Below are positions 40,620-49,393 of a stretch of 64,000 nucleotides of DNA, piece after piece. Within the stretch, counting starts at the first letter, position 1. Every line of letters starts with the position of its first letter. Below the pieces are notes generated by a model. It was not told where the DNA came from. It worked only from the letters and a program-made list of their open reading frames with translations, and made no database searches. The stretch spans positions 124,001-188,000 of the forward strand of contig NZ_FIZX01000001.1 of assembly GCF_900055185.1 (NCBI RefSeq), written 5' to 3'. Position numbers and translations under genes: made by a program. Source of the DNA: Grimontia celer (lineage in GTDB: Bacteria > Pseudomonadota > Gammaproteobacteria > Enterobacterales > Vibrionaceae).

Positions 40620-41606
40620 ATGAAAGCAATGATCCTTAACCAGTATAGCGAGAATGCAACGTTCCAAATGGTGGATATCGAACAACCGGCGGTTAAACCC
40701 GGGCATGTTTTGGTGCGTGTGTCTGCCAGCAGCGTGAACACAGTGGACACCATGATTAAAAACATGGGCGAACAATTGCCATTGTCTCCTGCATTACCTG
40801 CAGTACTGGGCATGGACTTTGCGGGCACTGTTGAAGCAGTAGGTGAAGGTGTAACGGCATTTGTTCCAGGCGATGAAGTCTACGGCTGTGCGGGTGGATT
40901 GGCGGATCTACAAGGCTCATTGGCAGATTTTATGCTGGCAGATGAAAACTTGGTGTCGAAAAAACCTTCAACGCTTTCAATGCGCGAAGCAGCGGCGTTA
41001 CCACTGGTGGGGATTACAGCTTATGAGGGGCTGGTTCGCGCCAACGTTAAAGCTGGACAGAAAGTGCTGGTTCATGGTGGGACAGGTGGTGTTGGACATG
41101 TCGCTGTTCAGGTGGCAAAACAAATGGGCGCAGAAGTTTACGCGACCATCTCAAGCGATGCTCAAGCTGAGATTGTGAAAAGCTATGGCGCGACGCCTAT
41201 CAACTATCGCGAAGAAAGCGTGGCAGATTATGTGGCGAAGTACACGAATGGTGCTGGCTTTGACGTGGTATACGACTCTGTTGGCGCGGCAAACATGCTG
41301 AATTCTTTTGAAGCGGCAGCACTGAATGGTCAGGTGGTTACAACGGTCTCTATGCTAGAACTTGATTTAACTCTGGCCCACTTCAAAGGTCTTTCGATTC
41401 ACGTTGTCTTTATGCTCATTCCTATGTTGCACAACATGAAACGCGAAGAGCATCAGCAAATTCTTTCTGCATTGGCGGAAATTGCAGATGCTGGAGACTT
41501 AAAACCGCTTTTGGATGAAAATCGCTATTCACTTGAGCAAGTGGGTGAAGCTTACGGGCGTTTAACCAGCGGGCAAGCAATAGGTAAAGTGGTTGTAGAA
41601 GGGTGA
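40620..41606 (+). CDS. Zinc-independent MDR oxidoreductase (quinone reductase-like)
   Basis: A 328-residue medium-chain dehydrogenase/reductase. It has the N-terminal GroES-like part (VSASSVNTVDTMIKNMG, LGMDFAGTVEAVGEGVTAFVPGDEVYG) and an NAD(P)-binding Rossmann motif (LVHGGTGGVGHVAVQVAKQMGAEV). The catalytic-zinc His-Glu and the structural four-Cys loop of true alcohol dehydrogenases are absent, which points to the NADPH:quinone/enone reductase subgroup. The substrate is unknown. GGAG precedes the ATG. It may belong with the LysR gene upstream. Confidence 0.9.
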   Translation: MKAMILNQYSENATFQMVDIEQPAVKPGHVLVRVSASSVNTVDTMIKNMGEQLPLSPALPAVLGMDFAGTVEAVGEGVTAFVPGDEVYGCAGGLADLQGSLADFMLADENLVSKKPSTLSMREAAALPLVGITAYEGLVRANVKAGQKVLVHGGTGGVGHVAVQVAKQMGAEVYATISSDAQAEIVKSYGATPINYREESVADYVAKYTNGAGFDVVYDSVGAANMLNSFEAAALNGQVVTTVSMLELDLTLAHFKGLSIHVVFMLIPMLHNMKREEHQQILSALAEIADAGDLKPLLDENRYSLEQVGEAYGRLTSGQAIGKVVVEG

Positions 41607-41609
41607 TAG

Positions 41610-41635
41610 AAAGAGCAGCCAAAAGGCTGCTCTTT
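41610..41635. terminator. Bidirectional terminator, MDR gene / yajL
   Basis: AAAGAGCAGCC/GGCTGCTCTTT stem of 11 bp around AAAA, between convergent genes. Confidence 0.88.
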
Positions 41636-41637
41636 CA

Positions 41638-42237
41638 TTAGGTAAATTTCTTCTCGTAGTGAAGATTGGGAATAATCACCATAGGCTCTACGACTTCGCG
41701 GGCTTTGTCTTTGCCTGCCAGCAAGTAGACAATCTCAACAGCGAATTCGAGAGCGGTGCCTGGTCCTTGACTGGTGATAAGCTTGTGGTCGTGGTCGGTA
41801 AACACACGTCGACTGTTTTGCTTATCAGCTGGAATGTGGTCTATAAACGCAGGATGACAGGTTTTGTAGGCGTCTGGGAAGAGTTGATTCTTTTCAATCA
41901 CCAGTGCAGGAGCCGCGCAGATTGCCGCCACCCATTTCTGATCGCACTGCTGCTGTTTAATCATTTCAACAACCAGTGCGCTTTCTCCCAGTGCTTTTGC
42001 GCCATCGACGCCACCTGGCACAACAATACAGTCAAATTCTTCATCGGCGACCTTGACCAAGGGAACATCTGCAGTCAACTTAACGCCGCGAGAGCACGTC
42101 AGGGTCAACTCGCCGTTTTCTGCAGCACTCGCTGTTGTCACTTTAAATCCAGCTCGTACCATGACATCAATAACTGTCACAGCTTCCATTTCTTCTGTGC
42201 CTTGGGCAAGGCACACCAATACGCTAGGCGTCGTCAT
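41638..42237 (-). CDS. yajL: YajL, DJ-1/PfpI family protein
   Basis: A 199-residue DJ-1 superfamily protein with the nucleophile-elbow cysteine (Cys107 in VAAICAAPALVI), the acidic partner in GTEEMEAV and a conserved VPGGVDGAKAL. E. coli YajL protects proteins from oxidative and electrophile damage; deglycase activity is claimed and debated. The old ThiJ name reflects proximity to thiamine genes. It follows panE with a 14-base overlap, the same yajL-panE pair as next to thiI in E. coli. Confidence 0.93.
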   Translation of the reverse strand: MTTPSVLVCLAQGTEEMEAVTVIDVMVRAGFKVTTASAAENGELTLTCSRGVKLTADVPLVKVADEEFDCIVVPGGVDGAKALGESALVVEMIKQQQCDQKWVAAICAAPALVIEKNQLFPDAYKTCHPAFIDHIPADKQNSRRVFTDHDHKLITSQGPGTALEFAVEIVYLLAGKDKAREVVEPMVIIPNLHYEKKFT

Positions 42238-43114
42238 AGGATTGCTCCAAATTCTTGATAGCTTGATACAGCGCCCGGTTTTCCGGTACCGCTATATCGT
42301 GTGATTCTGCTCGGCTGATCAGGTAGCCGGTAATAAATTCTATTTCCGAGTGACGTTTGAAGTGCACGTCGCGGTTCATTGAGGAATGGTTTTTTGCTGT
42401 GGCCTTCGCTACCTGCAATGCCCGTTTTAATACTTCACTTGGCGCCGTGATTAATCCTTCGGCCTGCATCACTCGGGCTATTTCTTCACTTAACGTGTTG
42501 AGTTGACCTTGCAGGCCGTCAGAGAGTAGCTCGCCATTCTGACACTGACGAAGCGCAGTGATGGGGTTGATCATACAATTGACAGCCAGTTTCTGCCAAA
42601 GTGCTGTCTGAATTTCCTGCTCCCAATAGGCGTTGGGTAGAGCATGGTTGAAAACCTCAGCAAGAAAGTCGCATTGTTCACCGGTGGCATTTGCACCACC
42701 TAGGCGTGTCTCTCCAATGCCAGTGTGTCGTAGTACTGATGGGGAAAGTTTCAGAGCGCCATGGGAGGTTGTCGCAAGTACTAAAGGATTATTGGTCAAT
42801 GCTTGAAGAACTTCATTGGCCGTTCCCATACCGTTATGCATTAAAACCACGGGTGTATCCGGGTGAAGATGAGACTTAACAGCACTGATAGCGTCTATGA
42901 CTTGGAAGGCTTTGACGCAAACGACAAGGCAATCGCTATCTTCAACCAAAGAGGGTCGGTTAGCAGAGAAGGTTTGCGGTTTTTGGTGCTCAAATCCCAG
43001 TGTTATCTGAGACTCCTCTTTGCGTGTAACAAAGTGAACCTGATGGCCAGCTTCAAGCAGTTTTAGTCCCCACAATGCGCCGACCGCACCGGCACCGACA
43101 AGCGTAAAACGCAT
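42224..43114 (-). CDS. panE: PanE, 2-dehydropantoate 2-reductase
   Basis: It reduces ketopantoate to pantoate with NADPH in the pantothenate/CoA pathway. The 296-residue protein has the N-terminal Rossmann motif GAGAVGALWG, CVKAFQV, the conserved MHNGMG, and the catalytic Lys/Asn region (LWQKLAVNCMINPITAL, HFKRHSEIEFITGYLI). It precedes yajL with overlapping ends. Confidence 0.96.
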   Translation of the reverse strand: MRFTLVGAGAVGALWGLKLLEAGHQVHFVTRKEESQITLGFEHQKPQTFSANRPSLVEDSDCLVVCVKAFQVIDAISAVKSHLHPDTPVVLMHNGMGTANEVLQALTNNPLVLATTSHGALKLSPSVLRHTGIGETRLGGANATGEQCDFLAEVFNHALPNAYWEQEIQTALWQKLAVNCMINPITALRQCQNGELLSDGLQGQLNTLSEEIARVMQAEGLITAPSEVLKRALQVAKATAKNHSSMNRDVHFKRHSEIEFITGYLISRAESHDIAVPENRALYQAIKNLEQSYDDA

Positions 43115-43185
43115 GCTTCATCCTTCTTTATTAATCGATTGGAAGCATACCATTGTTGTGACAGGAGCCGAATGCTGAAAAACTA

Positions 43186-43209
43186 AAAGGCAGCCATTTG
43201 GCTGCCTTT
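43186..43209 (-). terminator. Intrinsic terminator of ompK
   Basis: AAAGGCAGCC/GGCTGCCTTT stem around ATTT; the minus strand continues TAGTTTTTC. It lies 19 bases after the ompK stop. Confidence 0.87.
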
Positions 43210-43227
43210 CCACAACTAGCATCTATA

Positions 43228-44013
43228 TTACAGGTGCATACCAATGCGGAAGATAACTGCGTCACCGTATCCGTCAACACTCAGTTTGTTGTAGAAGTAG
43301 CGGTACGTTAGACCAGTGTAAACTGATTCAGTGATGTCGTACCACAGGCTTACACCACCATTGTGACCGATTTTACCGTACTGAAGTGCCGCGTAATCGT
43401 CGTTACGGTCGAACTCGATTTCATGCCAATTTGTAACCATCATTGGCTGACCAGCGATCTCGAAGTTGTACATTGCAGTCCAACCTGCCATGTAACCGTT
43501 GAAACCAGAAGCATTTGTGTAGCTTTCTAGCTTGCCTTCTGCATTGTACTTTTCACCAGTGTTGTCGATAGACAGGTCGTGAACACCAATAAATGGATTG
43601 AATGACCAGCCTTCACCATTCAGGCCAAGGTAACCAAAGCCTAGAACACGGTTTTGCTCGTTAGTGAATTTGTTGTCCTTAAGATCGTAAACCTGACCGT
43701 AAAGGGTCACTTCATCAACAATTTTGTAGTGAGCTGTGAATTTTGCTGCTTGGCTGCGGCTGTCTGAAGCTTGATCTAGTTTCTCGTACTCATAGAAGCC
43801 GTAAACTTGACCCCAATCGAAACCTGCACCAGCTTCAGCACCAATAGTTACATGCTCGTCACGAGTATTTTCAACGCCACCGAACTTGTCGTCACCGTTA
43901 GTCCATTTCAGGTAGTCTGCATATACGTTTGCAAAACCGTAATGATATTCCGCTTGAGCTGGAACAGCTGCAGCTGCTGCCAGAACGCTAAGTGCTACTA
44001 CTGATTTACGCAT
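43228..44013 (-). CDS. ompK: OmpK, outer membrane channel (Tsx-like)
   Basis: A 261-residue outer-membrane beta-barrel of the nucleoside-channel (Tsx/OmpK) family; in vibrios it is the receptor of phage KVP40. A signal peptide (MRKSVVALSVLAAAAAVPAQA) is cleaved before EYHYGFANVYADYLKW. Amphipathic strands with aromatic girdles run to a C-terminal barrel strand ending IFRIGMHL. AGAGAA precedes the ATG. It stands alone with its own terminator. This is one of the best markers for Vibrionaceae in the window. Confidence 0.94.
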   Translation of the reverse strand: MRKSVVALSVLAAAAAVPAQAEYHYGFANVYADYLKWTNGDDKFGGVENTRDEHVTIGAEAGAGFDWGQVYGFYEYEKLDQASDSRSQAAKFTAHYKIVDEVTLYGQVYDLKDNKFTNEQNRVLGFGYLGLNGEGWSFNPFIGVHDLSIDNTGEKYNAEGKLESYTNASGFNGYMAGWTAMYNFEIAGQPMMVTNWHEIEFDRNDDYAALQYGKIGHNGGVSLWYDITESVYTGLTYRYFYNKLSVDGYGDAVIFRIGMHL

Positions 44014-44235
44014 CTTTTGTTCTCTTTACACCGTCAGAAAAGAAATGGCAAAGACACCTGTTGGTTGGACCTCCGCCGTAACGAGCGCCATTCTATGGGA
44101 AAGTTCAAAAAAGAAAATGCAATGAAATAGCAATCGTTTGCCAATTGTGATTCAGATCTCGTTGAAAAGGATTACATTCGAGATATGTGTTTCAAAAGAT
44201 GATCACGTAAGCGCTTTAAACAGGAATGACGAGAA

Positions 44236-44261
44236 TAATCCGCGACATTTGTCGCGGATTA
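44236..44261 (-). terminator. Terminator of the rlmG-ampG operon
   Basis: TAATCCGCGAC/GTCGCGGATTA form an 11-bp stem around ATTT, 9 bases after the ampG stop. The minus strand continues TTCTC, a weak T-tract. Confidence 0.78.
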
Positions 44262-44269
44262 AACGCAGA

Positions 44270-45664
44270 TTAGGCGGTTTTCTGCATGTCTTGCAGCTTC
44301 TTAAAGTGTTTTCTGAGCCCTACTATCATTGCAAGGCTTGGGATGACCATGATGGTGGTGAGAATGAAGAAGAAGGACCAAGGGTCAAGCCAGCTGACCT
44401 TGTGAATCCAATCAAACTGCTCAATCCAATCGACAAGGGAACCACTGAATGAGGAGAGGGTTGTCCTGCCAAGGTTGCCGAGAGAGGCCAGCAAGGCATA
44501 TTGCGTCGCTGAGAAAGCCCGCCCTGTGAGGAAGGTTAGGAAAGACACAAACGCAATCGTTGCGAACGCACTGGTAAAGTTATCTACGATGATTGTCGCG
44601 AGAAAGAGGTTTTCATTCGGCCCAACATGCGCCATCAGGGCAAACATCAGGTTACTGGCGGCCATAGCAATACCACCAATCAGCAGTCCTTTTACAACCC
44701 CGAAACGCACATTAATAGCACTACCAATCAAGGTAAATACGACAGTGGCTCCCCAACCAATCAGTTTAGAGTAGTGACCAATTTGTTCATTGTTGAAACC
44801 GACTTCCTTATAAAACACAATCGACATGCGACCTAGAAAGGCTTCACCGATCTTGAACAAGAAGACAAAGAGGAGGAGGGTGAGTGCGACTTTCACACCA
44901 TTGCGTCGGAAGAATTCAGCAAATGGCTCAACGATGGTGACGGAAAACCATATCAGAACGCTGCTCTCGCCTTGGTTCAGACGTTTGGCGTAACGGGATT
45001 CAGCTTCGGCCTGCAATTTGTCGCGTTGAGAGTCTGGCTCACCAACGAACAGGGTGAAAAAGATGAGAAGCCCAATGAAGGCTGCCATGCCATAGTAAAC
45101 GCCATTCCAGCCAATCGAGTCGGCATTGATGAAAGCGAAATAGCCCGGGAGGCTGTAGCCTGTCCACCAACCAATGACTGCCATTGCCGCCGCCTGAGGC
45201 ATTTTGGACTTTTCCTCCTCCCCAAAACTGTCGATACGGAATGCATCTACCGCAATATCCTGAGTGGCAGAAGCCAGCGCAATGGTGAAGGCGAGGACTG
45301 AGGTCAGCCAAAGGTTGAATGATGGGTCAGTATTGGCGATAAAAAGTGTACAGATCAGCATGATGACCTGCATCAGAAGAATCCAGCTTCGGCGTTGACC
45401 TAACGTGCGGTGAAGTAAGGGAAGTTTCACACGGTCAATCAGTGGCGCCCACATCCAGTTGATTGCATAAACTGCGAAAATTGAACCGAATAAGCCAATG
45501 GCCGTTCTGGTAAGGCCCGCATCCTTGAGCCAACCAGACATGTTTGAGCCAATAAGAAGCCATGGAAAGCCACTTGCGCAGCCCAACATGAAAACCCAAA
45601 GAAGCCGGCGGTCAAGGTAGCTGTTTAGTGTCTCTCGCCAGGTTGGGTGAGAAGATGGGGACAT
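44270..45664 (-). CDS. ampG: AmpG, muropeptide permease
   Basis: This major-facilitator-type permease imports anhydro-muropeptides from the periplasm for cell-wall recycling. The 464-residue protein has 12-14 hydrophobic segments and the family motifs FMLGCASGFPWLLIGSNMSGWLKDAGLTRTAIGLFG, WMWAPLIDRVKLPLL, GQRRSWILL and ATQDIAVDAFRID. It is the last gene of a minus-strand run starting at rlmG. In enterics yajG, ampG and bolA are also neighbours. Confidence 0.95.
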   Translation of the reverse strand: MSPSSHPTWRETLNSYLDRRLLWVFMLGCASGFPWLLIGSNMSGWLKDAGLTRTAIGLFGSIFAVYAINWMWAPLIDRVKLPLLHRTLGQRRSWILLMQVIMLICTLFIANTDPSFNLWLTSVLAFTIALASATQDIAVDAFRIDSFGEEEKSKMPQAAAMAVIGWWTGYSLPGYFAFINADSIGWNGVYYGMAAFIGLLIFFTLFVGEPDSQRDKLQAEAESRYAKRLNQGESSVLIWFSVTIVEPFAEFFRRNGVKVALTLLLFVFLFKIGEAFLGRMSIVFYKEVGFNNEQIGHYSKLIGWGATVVFTLIGSAINVRFGVVKGLLIGGIAMAASNLMFALMAHVGPNENLFLATIIVDNFTSAFATIAFVSFLTFLTGRAFSATQYALLASLGNLGRTTLSSFSGSLVDWIEQFDWIHKVSWLDPWSFFFILTTIMVIPSLAMIVGLRKHFKKLQDMQKTA

Positions 45665-45713
45665 GGATTTACGTCCTTGTTATGTGCATAGGGTAGGATC
45701 ATGCTACCGTGCT

Positions 45714-46079
45714 TCAAGGACGAATGCCACGCGCAAAGCGGGGCAATTTTCCCTTATTGATCAGATAACAAGCACATTCTTTGAGACGTTGGTTCACAAA
45801 TCTATTGCCACGTAATTCATCTTCGCGGCGGGATTCGATCAGATAGAGTAAATACCAGTAAACGGACTCGTAATCGTCTTCCGGTGGACCACCGGATATG
45901 GATAGCTGCCACCATTCCAAAAATTGGTCACGGCACGAGGCTTTTAGATTTTCATAAGGAGCTTGCTGCAGAATGTAACGAATGACGTCTGCAGCAAACG
46001 CCGGAGCATGTTGTCGTACATGTTCTCCGGCAAGCTCATCATTTTTTTGTTCGGGATTGTCTGCAACGAGTTTTAGCAT
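45714..46079 (-). CDS. Uncharacterised 121-residue cytoplasmic protein
   Basis: I do not recognise the family. The product is soluble with no signal or membrane segment, and is rich in Trp, Tyr and charged residues, for example DQFLEWWQLSISGGPPEDDYESVYWYLLYLIESRREDEL, and has an almost wholly helical look. It lies 14 bases after ppiA and 49 before ampG on the same strand, so it is very likely co-transcribed with them. The reading frame is in the expected operon position and has the codon use of its neighbours, which supports that it is real. Confidence 0.75.
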   Translation of the reverse strand: MLKLVADNPEQKNDELAGEHVRQHAPAFAADVIRYILQQAPYENLKASCRDQFLEWWQLSISGGPPEDDYESVYWYLLYLIESRREDELRGNRFVNQRLKECACYLINKGKLPRFARGIRP

Positions 46080-46093
46080 TCCCTTTCAACCTG

Positions 46094-46663
46094 TTACTTA
46101 TTGGTAATGAGAATCTTCTCGATAAGTATAGGTTGTTGAGGAACATCACGCATGCGAGTTTCAGGGATTGTGACGGTTTTAACCTTTGCCATCTTTTCAA
46201 CAGTATTAAAGCCTTCAATGACTTTACCAAAAACGGTGTAGCCATATTTATAGCTGCTGCCGTCTAAATTGCTGTTGTTTTGAAGGTTAATGTAGAACTG
46301 ACGGGTCGCTGAATCCGGAGCCTGGCGTCTTGCCATCGCAATCGTTCCACGTTCGTTACCCAGTCCATTTTTAGATTCGTTCACCACTTCGCCATAGGTG
46401 TTTGGACGTGGTTTGAACGAAGCATCATAACCACCGCCCTGAGCAACAAACCCAGGAATGACACGGTGGAACTGGGTGCCTACGTAGCTTCCATCCTCAA
46501 CGTACTTGAGGAAGTTCTCAACGCTTTTAGGGGCTTTTTCCGGGTAAAGCTCAAGTTTGAAGTCACCCACGCTGGTTTCAACGCTGACAACTGGATTCGC
46601 TGCCATCGCGTTGGCTGCAAACAGTGTGGCAGCGACTAGTGCTGTTTTAAATACGGCTTTCAT
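46094..46663 (-). CDS. ppiA: Periplasmic peptidyl-prolyl isomerase (cyclophilin)
   Basis: A 189-residue cyclophilin with a signal peptide (MKAVFKTALVAATLFAANAMA) and the enzyme core: ETSVGDFKLELYPEKAPKSVENFLKYVEDGSY, TQFHRVIPGFVAQGGGYD, ERGTIAMAR, SATRQFYINL and YTVFGKVIEGF. It assists folding of secreted proteins by cis-trans isomerisation of X-Pro bonds. Its ATG shares an A with the yajG stop codon (TAATG), so the two are coupled. Confidence 0.93.
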   Translation of the reverse strand: MKAVFKTALVAATLFAANAMAANPVVSVETSVGDFKLELYPEKAPKSVENFLKYVEDGSYVGTQFHRVIPGFVAQGGGYDASFKPRPNTYGEVVNESKNGLGNERGTIAMARRQAPDSATRQFYINLQNNSNLDGSSYKYGYTVFGKVIEGFNTVEKMAKVKTVTIPETRMRDVPQQPILIEKILITNK

Positions 46664-47235
46664 TAGAAGTTCTCATTCATGAATGTCATCAGCTGCTGGT
46701 CACGAGCAATGTCCTGAAGCACGGCTTCGAGCAGGCTATTCAGGGCCATTTCCATATCTTCAACCGACGCGCTGGTGGAACCTTCTGTGGTCGACTTACC
46801 CGTATAGCGTTTTACGAACTTGCTCTGGCCATTATCCGCAACCAATTGAATTTGAACATTGGTGTTCATCGTGTGAGAGAAAACGCTATGTTCTACTTTC
46901 ACCAACGCATCAAGCAGGTCCATGCGCAGCTTGCCTTTGCTGTCTGCAACGACTTTGTAGCCCTGAGAATTCAACTGACGGATAAGGGCATCTTCCAATA
47001 CGACGCGAACGTTGGAAGTCGCTTGGATTGGTTGAACGTTCTTACGGCCATTATCAACAACAGCAACAAATTGTGCGGTGCGCAGGTCGCGGCTTTCCAC
47101 CGTAACAGGTTTACTTTGCGCAACTGGCACAGATGAGATGGCTGGTTGAGGAGCAATCGTCATCTGAGGTTCGCGGGGTGACGAGCAAGCACTCAGGCCC
47201 AGTACCAGTCCGGAAACAAGCAGAAGTTTTTTCAT
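46663..47235 (-). CDS. yajG: YajG family lipoprotein
   Basis: A 190-residue lipoprotein with the lipobox LGLSAC (Cys17). The mature part matches YajG in length and in segments such as RTAQFVAVVDNG, VRVVLEDALIRQLNSQGYKVV and SVEDMEMALNSLLEAVLQDIARD. Function is unknown. It lies 3 bases after rlmG and overlaps ppiA, inside the operon ending in ampG; E. coli also has yajG beside ampG. Confidence 0.93.
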   Translation of the reverse strand: MKKLLLVSGLVLGLSACSSPREPQMTIAPQPAISSVPVAQSKPVTVESRDLRTAQFVAVVDNGRKNVQPIQATSNVRVVLEDALIRQLNSQGYKVVADSKGKLRMDLLDALVKVEHSVFSHTMNTNVQIQLVADNGQSKFVKRYTGKSTTEGSTSASVEDMEMALNSLLEAVLQDIARDQQLMTFMNENF

Positions 47236-47238
47236 GAG

Positions 47239-48390
47239 TTAACGCATCCCTTTAGAGTCAGGCTGTTTATAAGCTTCGACAATAACAAACTTACGGTTAG
47301 AAGCAATGACTTGCGCATTGCCAAAAAGACGTTTCAATTTAGCATGATAGCCGAGGTGACGGTTACCAATCACTACAATACGTCCCTTGGGTTCAAGAAC
47401 CTGTCTGGCGTCACAAAACATTTGCCAGGCAATGTGGTCTGTCACGGTATTCAGTTGATGGAATGGCGGGTTGCAAAGCACCATATCGGCACTGTTTGAA
47501 GGGAAACCGTCCAGACAGTTATTTACCCGGCATTCTACGCGTTCTGCTGTAATACCATGATTAAGCAGGTTTGCGGATGCTGAAGCCACCGCCATGTGAC
47601 TTTCGTCCACAGCTGTCACTTTTGCTTGAGGGTTACGACGCGCAGCCTCAACAGAAAGGACTCCATTTCCACAACCCAAATCGATGATGTGCCCAATGCT
47701 CTCATCACTTGGTATGTGCTCGAGCATCAAATAGGCGGCAATATCCAGACTTTCTGAAGAAAACACATTGGCATGGTTTTGCAGCGTCATTTTGTAATCG
47801 GCAACGTCAAAAGACGTCGTTTCAGCAGGCGCCGACTCGAGCTGCTTTTCTTTCTGACAGAAAATCAATCGTGCTTTTTTCTTTGCCAGTGAGGTATGGG
47901 TACTACCAAGGTGTTTTTCAAACAGCTTAAGTGTTGATGTGTGGATGTCTTTGGCTTTTGCACCCGCTAATACTTGAACGTTCATCCGCGCAGAATGTGA
48001 AATCTGCTGGAGTTGCCAAACCAGAAAACGGGTATATTTTGGCAGCTTCATCACGATGATATCGGCATCTACCGGCAGGGGCGCTAAAGATGAAATGATA
48101 TCGACGCCTTCAAGGTTATTATCTTTGAGGTTCTGATCGGTGCTTAACTGGGCTAAATGGGAGTCGCTCACCATGGTGACACGATATCCTTTCTGAATTG
48201 CCCAGCAGCTCAATGCCCCAAAACCATCATTGAAAATCAGGATGTGCGCGTTATCTGGTAACACACTGTTCTCAAGTTCCTCGATCAGGTATTCATCTGC
48301 TGCATCCCATGCCTGCAGGGTTTCATTCTTCTGAATAGGATGACGGTGGAGTGTGAACGTCTGTCCAGCAATGTCTAACGTGGTTTTCAT
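47239..48390 (-). CDS. rlmG: RlmG, 23S rRNA G1835 methyltransferase
   Basis: It methylates N2 of G1835 in 23S rRNA using SAM. The 383-residue protein is a two-domain RsmC/RlmG type: a degenerate N-terminal methyltransferase fold with the RlmG-specific AWDAADEYLIEEL, FGALSCW and AGAKAKDIHTSTLKLFEKHLG, and an active C-terminal domain with the SAM site DLGCGNGVLSVEA, DESHMAVAS and the catalytic NPPFH. It is the first gene of the rlmG-yajG-ppiA-unknown-ampG operon and is divergent from bolA. Confidence 0.94.
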   Translation of the reverse strand: MKTTLDIAGQTFTLHRHPIQKNETLQAWDAADEYLIEELENSVLPDNAHILIFNDGFGALSCWAIQKGYRVTMVSDSHLAQLSTDQNLKDNNLEGVDIISSLAPLPVDADIIVMKLPKYTRFLVWQLQQISHSARMNVQVLAGAKAKDIHTSTLKLFEKHLGSTHTSLAKKKARLIFCQKEKQLESAPAETTSFDVADYKMTLQNHANVFSSESLDIAAYLMLEHIPSDESIGHIIDLGCGNGVLSVEAARRNPQAKVTAVDESHMAVASASANLLNHGITAERVECRVNNCLDGFPSNSADMVLCNPPFHQLNTVTDHIAWQMFCDARQVLEPKGRIVVIGNRHLGYHAKLKRLFGNAQVIASNRKFVIVEAYKQPDSKGMR

Positions 48391-48582
48391 GGCGTGTATC
48401 AGCTAGAGATAATCGAGTATATTGTCGCAGATAATATAACGAAACGGCTTGGGATGGAGAGAGAATTAGGTATATGCCCAAGCAATTTTGGGTATACATA
48501 CCCGTCAATTTTTAACTTTTGAAGACAAAAAGTTCGTAGACACGACCTATTTTGAAATTTGCGTCTAAAGTCAGAGGGAAGA

Positions 48583-48906
48583 ATGAAAGTTCAGCAGAAA
48601 ATTGAGCATAAGCTCAACACCGCATTTTCACCGGTGCATTTGGATGTAAAAAACGAAAGTTACATGCATAACGTCCCTGAAGGCTCAGAAAGTCACTTTA
48701 AAGTGACTGTGGTCAGTGAACAGTTTGAAGGGCAACGCCTTATCGCTAGGCACCGTGCGGTAAACCAGACCCTGAGTGAAGAATTGCAAAATGATATCCA
48801 TGCACTTGCAATTCATACTTATACTGAAGAAGAGTGGCGCGAATTAAATGGTCAAGCACCTGTCTCCCCGCCATGTCACGGTGGTTCGGTTTTAGACGCC
48901 GAATAG
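48583..48906 (+). CDS. bolA: BolA family protein
   Basis: A 107-residue BolA protein, partner of monothiol glutaredoxins in Fe-S handling and linked to stationary-phase morphology. It has the family core [49 protein letters not shown] and ends in a His/Cys-bearing tail (PPCHGGS). The ATG at 48583 has GAGGGAAG upstream; eight earlier in-frame codons are not conserved. Confidence 0.96.
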   Translation: MKVQQKIEHKLNTAFSPVHLDVKNESYMHNVPEGSESHFKVTVVSEQFEGQRLIARHRAVNQTLSEELQNDIHALAIHTYTEEEWRELNGQAPVSPPCHGGSVLDAE

Positions 48907-48916
48907 ACCAATAAGT

Positions 48917-48941
48917 AAGGGCTGTTTCAAACAGCCCTTTT
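48917..48941 (+). terminator. Intrinsic terminator of bolA
   Basis: AAGGGCTGTTT/AAACAGCCCTT stem with a tight loop followed by TT, 10 bases after the stop codon. Confidence 0.87.
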
Positions 48942-49393
48942 AGCGCAGCAAGGAAAACCACTGGATTCCAAGCGTTAAAGTCAGGACTGAAATCGTCCCA
49001 AAATGTGAGCAAATGTTAAAAAACATGGGTGTATTAACCTGTTCAGTTTGACGACAGGTCTATGTGCGAGATGTTGGTTTTGTAACAATTAATCCACATC
49101 ACGTTTGCACCACAAATTGTGCACCGGCTCATACTTATCGCTTACAATTGAGCATAGTTTGTTCAGTTGCCGAAAATTCAGGGTGTATCACGGTGATTGC
49201 CGTGGAATAGCGACTTTGGTTGATGATAGAATCCACCGCTTGAAAACTGACCCCATGCCTTGAGTTGTTGCGGGTTGGTGATGAGGAAGTTGCGGAAGGT
49301 GAGCGTATGAATCGCTCAGCTAGACAGTGGAAAGTCGTGTATTAAACTGCGCAATAACAGAATTTTTTTCCCGTTAATGTAGTGCAAGTGCGT
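48942..49393 (+). promoter_or_regulatory. Leader region of the nqr operon
   Basis: The 452-base gap between the bolA terminator and nqrA holds no full gene. CACGG/CCGTG form a small hairpin at 49190-49205, and TAGAAT at 49227-49232 is a possible -10 with no clear -35. A 12-codon reading frame follows at 49307-49345. nqrA itself has no clear ribosome-binding site. No FNR, ArcA or NtrC-type site could be assigned. Confidence 0.4.
49307..49345 (+). CDS. Possible 12-codon upstream reading frame before nqrA
   Basis: ATG at 49307 opens MNRSARQWKVVY and ends in TAA at 49343-49345, 48 bases before nqrA. A strong purine run GGAAGGTGAG is 3 bases before the ATG, better than anything in front of nqrA. 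The start codon lies in the loop of GAGCG/CGCTC. It could be a leader peptide tied to nqr translation, or simple chance. Confidence 0.3.
   Translation: MNRSARQWKVVY

Noticed and set aside
41659-42258. A 199-codon plus-strand frame opposite yajL
   Set aside because: It is the antisense shadow of a well-conserved DJ-1 family gene and has no domain of its own.
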